Assembly (NCBI GenBank): GCA_030151225.1
Contig: JASLEG010000070.1
Coordinates: 1 to 6,314, forward strand
Source of the DNA: Burkholderia sp.
GTDB lineage: Bacteria; Pseudomonadota; Gammaproteobacteria; Burkholderiales; Burkholderiaceae
Reading direction: 5' to 3'
DNA length: 6,314 nt
The position numbers were made by a program, and so were the translations under genes. Below the pieces are notes generated by a model. It made no database searches and had not been told where the DNA came from. It worked only from the letters and a program-made list of their open reading frames with translations. Shown piece by piece: positions 1 to 5,665 of the stretch. The number at the start of each line of letters is the position of its first letter. Position 1 is the first letter of the stretch.

Positions 1-509
1 ATGACGAACGGCACGAGCAGCACGACGGCGGCCCAGCGCGCCGGCGAAAGATAAGCAATGCCGAGGGCCACGACGAGAAAGACCCACGGCGCGGCCTTCG
101 TGATGACACCGGCCACGGGCGCGAGGAGCACCGCGAACAGCACGGCGAGCGGCAGCGCGATGAAGGCCGCGACGATGGCGCCGGAGATCATCTTGCGCAG
201 CGCGATATGCGGCACGCCGAGCGCGCGCAACGCCGTGGCCTGCTGCAACAGCGGCGCGGCCATGGTGTCGCCGGGGATGCCGAGCAACGCGGTGGGGATC
301 GCGTGCGTCATGTGCTTGGCCACCGCGCCGGCCAGGAAGAACGTGAACACGCCGGCCGGCGGCACGCCGAGCAGCGCCACCAGCAGCGTGAGCGGCGCGA
401 TGGTGGTGGTTTCGTCGGTGCCCGACACCAGGCCGATCGCGGCGAACGCGATCGCGCCGAGCAGGCCCATCGCGAGCGCGATCGGGAAATCGGAAAGCAG
501 GTGGGTCAT
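1..509 (-). CDS. TctA-like permease of the tripartite tricarboxylate transporter family, partial (C-terminus off the left edge)
   Basis: The first 169 residues of a hydrophobic membrane protein are visible, open to the window edge. TctA-family proteins are the large membrane subunit of tripartite tricarboxylate transporters, which import carboxylates with a periplasmic binding protein (TctC) and a small membrane subunit (TctB). Two family-like signatures are present: a Gly-rich N-terminal stretch followed by a polar SGTDETT loop (residues 15-39), and the segment AIPTALLGIPGDTMAAP (70-86), which corresponds to the usual NIPGTPSS-type loop. Alternating hydrophobic helices fill the rest. The ATG at 509-507 overlaps the upstream gene's stop (ATGA, 509-506), with GGGAG (521-517) 7 nt upstream, so translation is probably coupled. 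TctA proteins are usually about 500 residues, so roughly two thirds is missing. The substrate is not readable from sequence; position after mvaA suggests mevalonate or a similar acid (inference). The loop sequence differs from classical TctA, so a divergent relative remains possible. Confidence 0.72.
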   Translation of the reverse strand, partial: MTHLLSDFPIALAMGLLGAIAFAAIGLVSGTDETTTIAPLTLLVALLGVPPAGVFTFFLAGAVAKHMTHAIPTALLGIPGDTMAAPLLQQATALRALGVPHIALRKMISGAIVAAFIALPLAVLFAVLLAPVAGVITKAAPWVFLVVALGIAYLSPARWAAVVLLVPFV

Positions 510-1078
510 TGGCGGGCTCCCGGCGCGTGCGTGGCGGAATCGCCTGAAACGATGGAGGCGACGGAGGCGGCATCGCCCGCGGCTTCGCTGCCGCCGCGCG
601 CACCGCGCTCGTAGGCGGCGAACACGGCCGTGAGCCCGAGCTCGTCCATCTCGGCGCGCGCGGCCGGGCTCAGATCGTCGAGCGAGCCGAGCCCGCCCGA
701 TTCGGCGTCGAGCTGCGCGAGCACCTGCAGGCGCGCGGCCTCGTCCACCACGTGTTCCACCACGATGCGCTTGGGCTTGAACAGCTTCGCGCAGATCGCG
801 CCGGCGGCCAGGCAGCCGCCCAGGCCCACCAGCATCGCGTAGGCGCGCGCGATCTGCGGGTCGGCCACCACCGGCGCGAGCAGCGCGCGGCCGGCCAGGA
901 AGGCGCCCAGCGCCACGCCCACGCCGATCGCCACCGACCAGCCCAGATGGCGCAGGTCGACGGTGTCGCCCCAGACCTGGGCGAGCGGCGCGTCGGTGGA
1001 AGCCGCGCTGGCGGCCAGCCCCGTCTTCGCGACGTGCGGCGGCGCCAGCGCGGCGGAATTGCCGCGAATCTCGTTCAT
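506..1078 (-). CDS. Unrecognised small membrane protein with two predicted TM segments, encoded just before the TctA-like permease
   Basis: This 190-residue protein does not match a family I can name. It has a polar Ala-rich N-terminal region (1-43), two hydrophobic segments (about 45-67 and 79-99) and a hydrophilic acidic C-terminal region (105-190) containing SLDDLSPAARAEMDELGL and ending in a Ser/Ala/Gly-rich tail. The basic KLFKPKR cluster after the second segment predicts both ends in the cytoplasm. There is no signal peptide. The start is firm: an AAGGAGGAGA ribosome site lies 4 nt upstream, and the downstream end overlaps the permease start by 4 bp. It occupies the place where a TctB small subunit would be expected, but TctB proteins normally have about four TM segments and lack a long soluble tail. 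It may be a divergent small subunit or an accessory protein (inference). Cys89 and Cys96 both lie in the second hydrophobic segment. Confidence 0.85.
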   Translation of the reverse strand: MNEIRGNSAALAPPHVAKTGLAASAASTDAPLAQVWGDTVDLRHLGWSVAIGVGVALGAFLAGRALLAPVVADPQIARAYAMLVGLGGCLAAGAICAKLFKPKRIVVEHVVDEAARLQVLAQLDAESGGLGSLDDLSPAARAEMDELGLTAVFAAYERGARGGSEAAGDAASVASIVSGDSATHAPGARQ

Positions 1079-1082
1079 CGTG

Positions 1083-1092
1083 TCTCCTCCTT
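1083..1092 (-). promoter_or_regulatory. Strong ribosome binding site for the two-TM protein
   Basis: On the minus strand this reads AAGGAGGAGA, nearly a perfect anti-Shine-Dalgarno match, ending 4 nt before the ATG at 1078. It fixes the start of the gene and shows that translation re-initiates efficiently after the gap from mvaA. Confidence 0.85.
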
Positions 1093-1114
1093 CGTCATGG
1101 AGTGTGCATCGCGG

Positions 1115-1159
1115 CCGGGGTGGATCCCCCGGTCCGCGCGGGCCGGATCGACGCCGGCC
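1115..1159 (-). other. Two adjacent GC-rich stem-loops in the mvaA to transporter gap
   Basis: The 140-bp gap (1079-1218) carries two short perfect inverted repeats: CCGGGG/CCCCGG (1115-1120 and 1127-1132, 6-nt loop) and GGCCGG/CCGGCC (1141-1146 and 1154-1159, 7-nt loop). Neither is followed by a T-run on the minus strand, so they are not classical rho-independent terminators. They could set differential expression of mvaA and the transporter genes, or stabilise mRNA ends. In DNA this GC-rich, 6-bp palindromes are common, so chance is a real alternative. The rest of the gap holds only short AGGCA-type repetitions and no obvious promoter. Confidence 0.35.
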
Positions 1160-1218
1160 GGTTACCGCGGTGCTGCCTTGTCTGCCTTGCCTGCCTGCGC
1201 GAGGGCGCGAGGCCGTGC

Positions 1219-2502
1219 TCAGTCGCGCGGGCCGGCCAGCAGTTCGAGCGCGTAATCGGTGCGCACGTCCTTCGCGGCGGCCATCTTCTTCGCCACCCAG
1301 TCCACGTCCGCGCCGGTCGCGCCGGCCGCGATCGCGATGTTGCGCGCATGCAGCGCCATGTGGCCGCGCTGGATGCCCTCGGTGGCCAGCGCGCGCAGCG
1401 CGCCGAGATTCTGTGCGAGGCCCACGGCCGCGGCGATCTCGCCGAGCCGCTGTGCCGATTCCACCCCCAGGATCTTCAGCGCCGCGCGTGCCAGCGGATG
1501 GGTGCGCGTGGCGCCGCCCACCAGGCCCACCGGCATCGGCAGCTCGATGGTGCCCACCAGGTCGCCGTTGGCCGCCTTCTCCCAGGTGGTCAGCGAGGTA
1601 TAGCGGCCGCCGCGGCTCGCATACGCGTGCGCGCCGGCCTCCACCGCGCGCCAGTCGTTGCCGGTGGCCACGATCACGGGATCGATGCCGTTCATGATGC
1701 CCTTGTTGTGGGTGGCCGCGCGATACGGGTCGATCGCCGCGAATTCGTAGGCGTCGATCACGCGGTCGATCACGTCCTCGCCCGCGTAGTCGCGCGTGGT
1801 CAGCGTGGCCGCCGAGTAGCGCACGTGGGCGCGCGCGAGCCGCAGGTCGGCCAGGTTCGACAGGATGCGCAGCCGCACCGTGCCGCCGGTCAGCGCCTCG
1901 AGCCTACCGGCCACGGCCTCGGCCATGGTGTTGACGGTGTTCGCGCCCATCGCGTCGCGCACGTCCACGATCAGGTGCGCCACCACCATCGGGCCGCGCG
2001 GCGTGTCCGGGAAGATGTGCACCTCGATGTCGCGGCAGCCGCCACCGAGCTTCACCAGCAGCGCGTCGCGCGAGTTCGCGTGCTCGATCAGCTCGCCCTT
2101 GCTGGCGAGGATCATCTGGCGCGCGCCGTACGGATCGTCGATGCCGAGGATCTGCACCTGCGCGCGCATCAGCGGGCCGGTGCTGGAGGTGCGGAAGCCG
2201 CCGGCCTCGCGCGCGAGCTTGGCCATGAACGACGCGGCCGCCACGATCGACGGCTCTTCCACCGCCATCGGCACCAGCACGTCCTCGCCATTGATGCGGA
2301 AGTAGCCGGCCACCGCGAGCGGCAGCTCGAAGGTGCCGATCACGTTCTCGATCATGCCGTTGGCGGTCTCGAGCGGCAGCGCGCCGGGCTTGGCCAGCAG
2401 CGCGTGCTGCGCGTCGTCGAGGCCGGCGGCCACGGCGATGCGCGACAGGCGCTCGGCGGGAGACAGGGAACGGAAATCGGGCAGTGCGGAATCGATGGGC
2501 AT
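1219..2502 (-). CDS. mvaA: Hydroxymethylglutaryl-CoA reductase, class II (degradative type), NAD-dependent
   Basis: The 427-residue protein closely resembles the Pseudomonas mevalonii enzyme (428 residues) with collinear numbering over its visible catalytic sites. In the catabolic direction the cytoplasmic enzyme oxidises mevalonate plus CoA to HMG-CoA with two NAD+. The catalytic residues of the family are all present: Glu83 (VEEPS), Lys267 (HNKGIMNGID), Asp283 (GNDWRAVEAGAH) and His381 (RGHMALH). The ENVIGTFELP motif (52-61) and DAMGANTVN (183-191) are intact. Asp146, linked in the P. mevalonii enzyme to preference for NAD(H) over NADP(H), is kept, so NAD use is predicted. The frame is open upstream of this ATG, but the start at 2502 is favoured by GAAGGAGA 8 nt upstream and by matching the family N-terminus; longer starts would run through the promoter and operator. 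It is the first gene of a leftward unit with a putative transporter and is divergent from a MocR regulator. No HMG-CoA lyase is adjacent in the window. Confidence 0.97.
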   Translation of the reverse strand: MPIDSALPDFRSLSPAERLSRIAVAAGLDDAQHALLAKPGALPLETANGMIENVIGTFELPLAVAGYFRINGEDVLVPMAVEEPSIVAAASFMAKLAREAGGFRTSSTGPLMRAQVQILGIDDPYGARQMILASKGELIEHANSRDALLVKLGGGCRDIEVHIFPDTPRGPMVVAHLIVDVRDAMGANTVNTMAEAVAGRLEALTGGTVRLRILSNLADLRLARAHVRYSAATLTTRDYAGEDVIDRVIDAYEFAAIDPYRAATHNKGIMNGIDPVIVATGNDWRAVEAGAHAYASRGGRYTSLTTWEKAANGDLVGTIELPMPVGLVGGATRTHPLARAALKILGVESAQRLGEIAAAVGLAQNLGALRALATEGIQRGHMALHARNIAIAAGATGADVDWVAKKMAAAKDVRTDYALELLAGPRD

Positions 2503-2510
2503 CGGGTTCG

Positions 2511-2518
2511 TCTCCTTC
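2511..2518 (-). promoter_or_regulatory. Ribosome binding site deciding the mvaA start
   Basis: The minus strand reads GAAGGAGA, 8 nt before the ATG at 2502. It supports this start over any in-frame upstream start, of which the open frame allows several. Confidence 0.8.
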
Positions 2519-2528
2519 GGTGTTGGCT

Positions 2529-2569
2529 CGGCCCCGCCGCCCCCGGTATGTGCCGGGATTGCGGGGCCG
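2529..2569 (-). other. GC-rich hairpin in the mvaA 5' leader
   Basis: Outer 8-bp arms CGGCCCCG (2529-2536) and CGGGGCCG (2562-2569) are perfectly complementary and enclose a second perfect 5-bp stem (2542-2546 with 2553-2557) with a 6-nt loop. In the predicted mvaA leader RNA the structure ends about 10 nt before the ribosome binding site. It could affect leader stability or ribosome access; no T-run follows. It does not resemble a riboswitch I recognise. Confidence 0.45.
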
Positions 2570-2583
2570 GTTCGAATGGACGA

Positions 2584-2612
2584 ATAATAGGCGCACTGTA
2601 CCTCAATGAAAG
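2584..2612 (-). promoter_or_regulatory. Putative sigma70 promoter of mvaA
   Basis: On the minus strand a TATTAT -10 box (2589-2584) sits 17 nt from a weak -35, CTTTCA (2612-2607). This is the most AT-rich patch of the intergenic region. The implied start near 2577 gives a leader of about 75 nt. A GGTACAGTGC operator half-site fills much of the spacer and another overlaps the -35, so a bound regulator would act directly on this promoter. The poor -35 would fit an activator-dependent promoter (inference). Confidence 0.5.
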
Positions 2613-2657
2613 GTACAGTTACCGACAACACTCGATGCACTGTACCCGACACAGTGC
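2593..2657. promoter_or_regulatory. Putative MocR operator array: ACTGTACC half-sites in direct and inverted orientation
   Basis: Three exact copies of ACTGTACC occur: plus strand at 2595-2602, minus strand at 2619-2612 and plus strand at 2639-2646. A fourth degenerate copy (ACTGTGTC, minus strand, 2655-2648) follows. Copies 1 and 2 form a perfect 9-bp inverted repeat, ACTGTACCT/AGGTACAGT, with a 7-nt spacer. Copies 3 and 4 form a 7-bp inverted repeat, GCACTGT/ACAGTGC (2637-2643 and 2651-2657), also with a 7-nt spacer. Copies 1 and 3 are 10-bp direct repeats (GCACTGTACC) 44 bp apart, close to four helical turns. Characterised MocR regulators such as GabR and PdxR use direct repeats plus an inverted copy, so the adjacent regulator is the likely ligand (inference). 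Confidence 0.72.
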
Positions 2658-2665
2658 GCAGGCCC

Positions 2666-2672
2666 GGAGGAG
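2666..2672 (+). promoter_or_regulatory. Ribosome binding site deciding the regulator start
   Basis: GGAGGAG lies 8 nt before the ATG at 2681. It excludes the earlier in-frame ATG at 2606, which lies inside the operator array, lacks a ribosome site and would add 25 residues that do not resemble a GntR N-terminus. Confidence 0.85.
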
Positions 2673-2680
2673 CGACAGCG

Positions 2681-4084
2681 ATGATACGGCGCGCAGGAAC
2701 CACACTGTCTGAAACGATCGCGGACAATCTGGCCAGACAGATCGAGGACGGGGTGCTCGCGGCCGGCAGCAAGCTGCCGTCGATCAGGGAATATGCGGAT
2801 GCCTCGAACTGCTCGAAGAACACGGTGGTCAGCGCCTTCGACATCCTGACCGCGAACGGCCTGATCGAGCCGCGCCGCGGCTCGGGCTTCTTCGTGCGGC
2901 GCCAGGCGGCCGGCGCGGCCGCGCCCGATGTGGATACCGAGGACACCACCACGCTCGACCGCGCGATGGACGTGGTGTGGCTGATGCGCGAGCAACTGCA
3001 CGAGAGCGCCAACGTGCTGAACCTCGGCGAGGGCTTCCCGCCCGTGGACTGGCTCGCCAAGACCCGGCTCGACCTGTACCACCAGCGCGTGGTGCGCACC
3101 GGCGTGGCCTCGCTGTTCCGCTACGGCAGCCGCTACGGCTACCTGCCGCTGCGCCAGTCGCTGCAGCAGAAGCTGGCCGGCTACGACATCGACGCGCAGC
3201 CCTCGCAGATCGTGCTGACCCACGGCGCGAACCAGGCGATCGACATCGTGCTGCGCTACTTCGTGCGCCCCGGCGACGCGGTGCTGGTGGACGAGCCCGG
3301 CTACTACCCGCTGTTCGGCAAGCTCAAGCTCAGCGGCGCGCGCATCGTGGGGATTCCGCGCGAGACCGACGGCCCGTCGATCGCCGCGCTCGAGGCCGAG
3401 CTGGCCACTCACAAGCCGAGGCTGTTCTTCACGCAGTCGGTGGGCCACAATCCCACCGCCACCGATACCAGCGCCGCGAAGGCGCATCGCATCCTGCAGC
3501 TGGCCGAGGCGCACGACCTGATCGTGGTGGAGGACGACGCGCTGGCCGACCTGAAGCCGCGCACGCTCACGCGCATCGCCACGCTCGACCAGCTGCGCCG
3601 CACGATCTACGTGGGCAGCTTCGCGAAATCGGTGTCGGCCGCGCTGCGGGTGGGCTTCCTCGCCTGCGACGCGGGGCTCGCGAGCGACCTGGCCGACGTG
3701 AAGATGCTGATGCACGTGAGCAGCTCCGAGTATTGCGAGCGCACCGTCGACGCGATCGTCAGCGACGGGCATTTCCTTCGGCATACGAACTTCCTGCAGG
3801 ACAAGCTGCGCCGCGCGACCGAGTCCGGCATCGCCGCGCTGCAGCGGCTGGGCGCCACGATCTTCCGCGACAGCGAGCAGAGCCTGTACCTGTGGGCCGC
3901 GCTGCCGGGCTGGCCCGACTCGATGCAACTGGCGCAGGCGCTGATCGAGCACGGCGTGATCCTCGCGCCCGGCGCCGTGTTCGCGCCGGAGCCGGACCGG
4001 CTCTCGCCGTGGTGCCGCTTCAACGTGGCATATCTGGCCGACCGGCGCTTCGTGGCGGCGCTGAAGGCTGTGTCGCCGGGCTGA
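2681..4084 (+). CDS. MocR-family transcriptional regulator (GntR winged helix fused to an aminotransferase fold I domain)
   Basis: The protein has 467 residues, typical for MocR/GabR-type regulators. Residues 7-72 form a GntR winged helix, with KLPSIREYA, the recognition-helix region SKNTVVSAFDIL and the wing RRGSGFFV. After a linker, residues from about 110 form an aminotransferase class I/II domain: YGSRYGYLPLR, LTHGANQAIDIV, GDAVLVDEPGYYPLFG, the Asn257 site (GHNPTATD), EDD at 284-286, and the PLP-binding lysine Lys316 in GSFAKSVSAALRVGF. An Arg near the C-terminus (WCRFNVAYL) sits where aminotransferases bind the substrate carboxylate. It is expected to bind PLP and DNA as a domain-swapped dimer rather than act mainly as an enzyme (family knowledge). 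The usual Tyr after the EDD motif is missing; Ala287 and Leu288 are found instead. It is divergent from mvaA and shares its operator region, so control of mvaA and of its own gene is likely. The effector is unknown. P. mevalonii uses an unrelated regulator, MvaR, for its mva operon. Confidence 0.93.
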   Translation: MIRRAGTTLSETIADNLARQIEDGVLAAGSKLPSIREYADASNCSKNTVVSAFDILTANGLIEPRRGSGFFVRRQAAGAAAPDVDTEDTTTLDRAMDVVWLMREQLHESANVLNLGEGFPPVDWLAKTRLDLYHQRVVRTGVASLFRYGSRYGYLPLRQSLQQKLAGYDIDAQPSQIVLTHGANQAIDIVLRYFVRPGDAVLVDEPGYYPLFGKLKLSGARIVGIPRETDGPSIAALEAELATHKPRLFFTQSVGHNPTATDTSAAKAHRILQLAEAHDLIVVEDDALADLKPRTLTRIATLDQLRRTIYVGSFAKSVSAALRVGFLACDAGLASDLADVKMLMHVSSSEYCERTVDAIVSDGHFLRHTNFLQDKLRRATESGIAALQRLGATIFRDSEQSLYLWAALPGWPDSMQLAQALIEHGVILAPGAVFAPEPDRLSPWCRFNVAYLADRRFVAALKAVSPG

Positions 4085-4105
4085 GCCACCTTCGGCGCCC
4101 GTGCT
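4085..4105. other. 21-bp convergent junction between the regulator and emrB-like genes
   Basis: The two stop codons face each other across 21 bp. No hairpin with a T-run is visible on either strand. A CGGCGC/GCGCCG pair (4093-4098 and 4116-4121) has a 17-nt loop and is too weak to call a terminator. Transcripts from both sides probably overlap in their 3' ends. Confidence 0.6.
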
Positions 4106-5665
4106 TCAAGCCTTCGCGCCGCGCTTCAGCGCGAACGCGCCGAGCGCGCAGGCCGCCATCGCCAGCCCCGCCAGCAGGAACGCGTCGCTGTACGCCATCA
4201 GCAGCGCCTCGCGCGTCACGCGCCGCTCGATCAGCGCGAGCGCCATCTGGTGCAAGCCGCCGGCGTCGCCATGCGGGTTGCCGCTCGCCTGCCCCAGCAC
4301 CCGCACGAGCTGCGCCATGCGCGCCCGACAGGCGGCCGAGAACGGCGTGACCGCCTCGCCGATCCGCATCGCGTGCAGCTTCTCGCGCTCCACCACGATC
4401 TGGCTCGCGATCGCGATGAACACCGCACCGCCCACGTTGCGCACCATCGTGAACACGCCCGAGGCGGACCCGAGCTGGGCCTTCTCGATGCCGTCCACGG
4501 CCATCACCGACAGCGCGATCACCACCAGCGACTGGCCGATGCCGCGCACCACCAGCGACGGCACGATCACGTTGGCGGCGGCATCGGCATCGAGCCGGAT
4601 GTTCATCAGGCAGCCGGCGGCCACCAGCGCGAAGCCGGCCACGATGGTCGCGCGCGGGCCGATGCGGCGCATCAGCGGCGGCGTGAGGAACGACATCGCG
4701 AACTGCACGAGCCCGTACGGAATCATCGCGAGGCCGATGTCGCGCGCGCTGTAGCCCTGCACCTCGGCGAAGTAGTTCGGCACCAGAAACACCACGCCGA
4801 ACACCACGCCGCCGAACAGGAACTGCATCAGGCTCGCGAGCCCGAAGTTGTAGCGCCCGAGCAGCCGCAGGTTGATGAACGGATCGGCGCGGCGCAGCTC
4901 GATGGTCACGAACGCGGCGATGCCCGCGGCGGCCACCGCCGCGAGCAGCACGATGCCGCGCGAGGCGAACCAGTCGTGGCGCTCGCCCTCCTCCAGCACG
5001 ATCTGCAGCGTGGCCAGGCCGATCGCCATGGTGGCGATGCCGCCCCAGTCGGCGCGCCGCAACTGGCCCGGATCGGCGGGCACCGGGCGGATCGACCAGG
5101 CGATCGCCGCGATCAGCGCGAGCGCGGGCGGCACCTGCAGATAGAAGATCCAGCGCCAAGTGTAGGTGTCGGTCAGCCAGCCGCCCAGCGACGGGCCGGC
5201 CGCCTGCGCCACGTTGTTGGCGATCGCGAACAGCGCCATGCCGAGCGGATGGCGCGACTTCGGCAGCTCGGTCACGATCAGCTGGAACGACAGCGGAATC
5301 AGCACGCCGCCGAACGCGCCCTGCAGCGCGCGCGCCGCGATCATGGTGCCGATGGTGGGCACCATCGAGCACGCGATCGAGAACAGCAGGAAGCCCGAGG
5401 CGCCCACCAGCAGCACGCGGCGCGCCGAGAACACGCGCACCAGCCAGCCCGTGAGCGGAATCACCACGATCTCGGCCACCAGATACGCGGTGGTGATCCA
5501 CGAGCCCTCCTCGAAGCTCGCGCCGAGCGAGCCGCGGATGTCGGGCAGCGAGGCATTGGTCACGTGCACGTTCATGCCGGCCATGAAGCAGCCCACCACG
5601 CCGCCGAGCACGGCCACCCAGGCGCGCAGCGAGACGGCTTCGTGCGCGGGGGCCGTCGCGCTCAT
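4106..5665 (-). CDS. EmrB/QacA-type (DHA2) major facilitator multidrug efflux pump
   Basis: This 519-residue inner-membrane protein has the length and about 14 TM helices expected of the DHA2 proton-driven drug exporters. Visible family motifs are TNASLPDIRGSLGAS after TM1, GSWITTAYLVAEIVVIPLTGWL (54-75) in TM2, Arg112 in the motif B segment ARALQGAFGG, the antiporter motif C AGPSLGGWL (156-164), and YTWRWIFYLQVP (168-179). The C-terminal part around ACRARMAQLV and DAFLLAGLAM is also typical. It would pair with the upstream EmrA-like fusion protein, and with an outer-membrane channel not seen here, to move substrates across the envelope. The start at 5665 overlaps the emrA-like stop (ATGA) with GGAG 7 nt upstream, so translation is coupled. 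Oddities: the TM1 motif D position that is normally Asp (E. coli EmrB LDSTIAN) is Asn32 (MNVHVTN), and motif A is degenerate (GWLVRVFSARRVLL). The substrate cannot be predicted. Confidence 0.93.
   Translation of the reverse strand: MSATAPAHEAVSLRAWVAVLGGVVGCFMAGMNVHVTNASLPDIRGSLGASFEEGSWITTAYLVAEIVVIPLTGWLVRVFSARRVLLVGASGFLLFSIACSMVPTIGTMIAARALQGAFGGVLIPLSFQLIVTELPKSRHPLGMALFAIANNVAQAAGPSLGGWLTDTYTWRWIFYLQVPPALALIAAIAWSIRPVPADPGQLRRADWGGIATMAIGLATLQIVLEEGERHDWFASRGIVLLAAVAAAGIAAFVTIELRRADPFINLRLLGRYNFGLASLMQFLFGGVVFGVVFLVPNYFAEVQGYSARDIGLAMIPYGLVQFAMSFLTPPLMRRIGPRATIVAGFALVAAGCLMNIRLDADAAANVIVPSLVVRGIGQSLVVIALSVMAVDGIEKAQLGSASGVFTMVRNVGGAVFIAIASQIVVEREKLHAMRIGEAVTPFSAACRARMAQLVRVLGQASGNPHGDAGGLHQMALALIERRVTREALLMAYSDAFLLAGLAMAACALGAFALKRGAKA

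Noticed and set aside
58..633. Plus-strand open frame (191 codons) opposite the permease
   Set aside because: Ala/Arg/Ser-rich with no domain, while the minus strand gives a hydrophobic transporter sequence linked by a 4-bp overlap to its neighbour.
2619..2646. Plus-strand promoter for the regulator (TTACCG ... TGTACC)
   Set aside because: Both boxes match consensus poorly, so I could not assign the regulator promoter, although it must lie near the operator.
2606..2680. 25-residue N-terminal extension of the MocR regulator from an upstream ATG at 2606
   Set aside because: The ATG lies within the inverted-repeat operator, has no ribosome site and adds sequence unlike GntR N-termini, while the ATG at 2681 has GGAGGAG at ideal spacing.
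1102..2712. Long plus-strand open frame (536 codons) opposite mvaA
   Set aside because: Its Arg/His/Ala/Gly-rich translation has no domain and is a shadow of the GC-rich codon pattern of mvaA on the other strand.
2503..3099. 199-residue N-terminal extension of the HMG-CoA reductase frame
   Set aside because: The family N-terminus begins exactly at 2502 with a good ribosome site. The extension runs antisense through the regulator gene and across the promoter.
2603..3952. Minus-strand open frame (449 codons) opposite the MocR gene
   Set aside because: Composition-driven shadow; the plus strand encodes a complete two-domain regulator with recognisable motifs.
4093..4121. CGGCGC/GCGCCG inverted repeat as a terminator between the convergent genes
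   Set aside because: Only 6 bp with a 17-nt loop, no T-run, and the right arm lies inside the emrB-like coding region.
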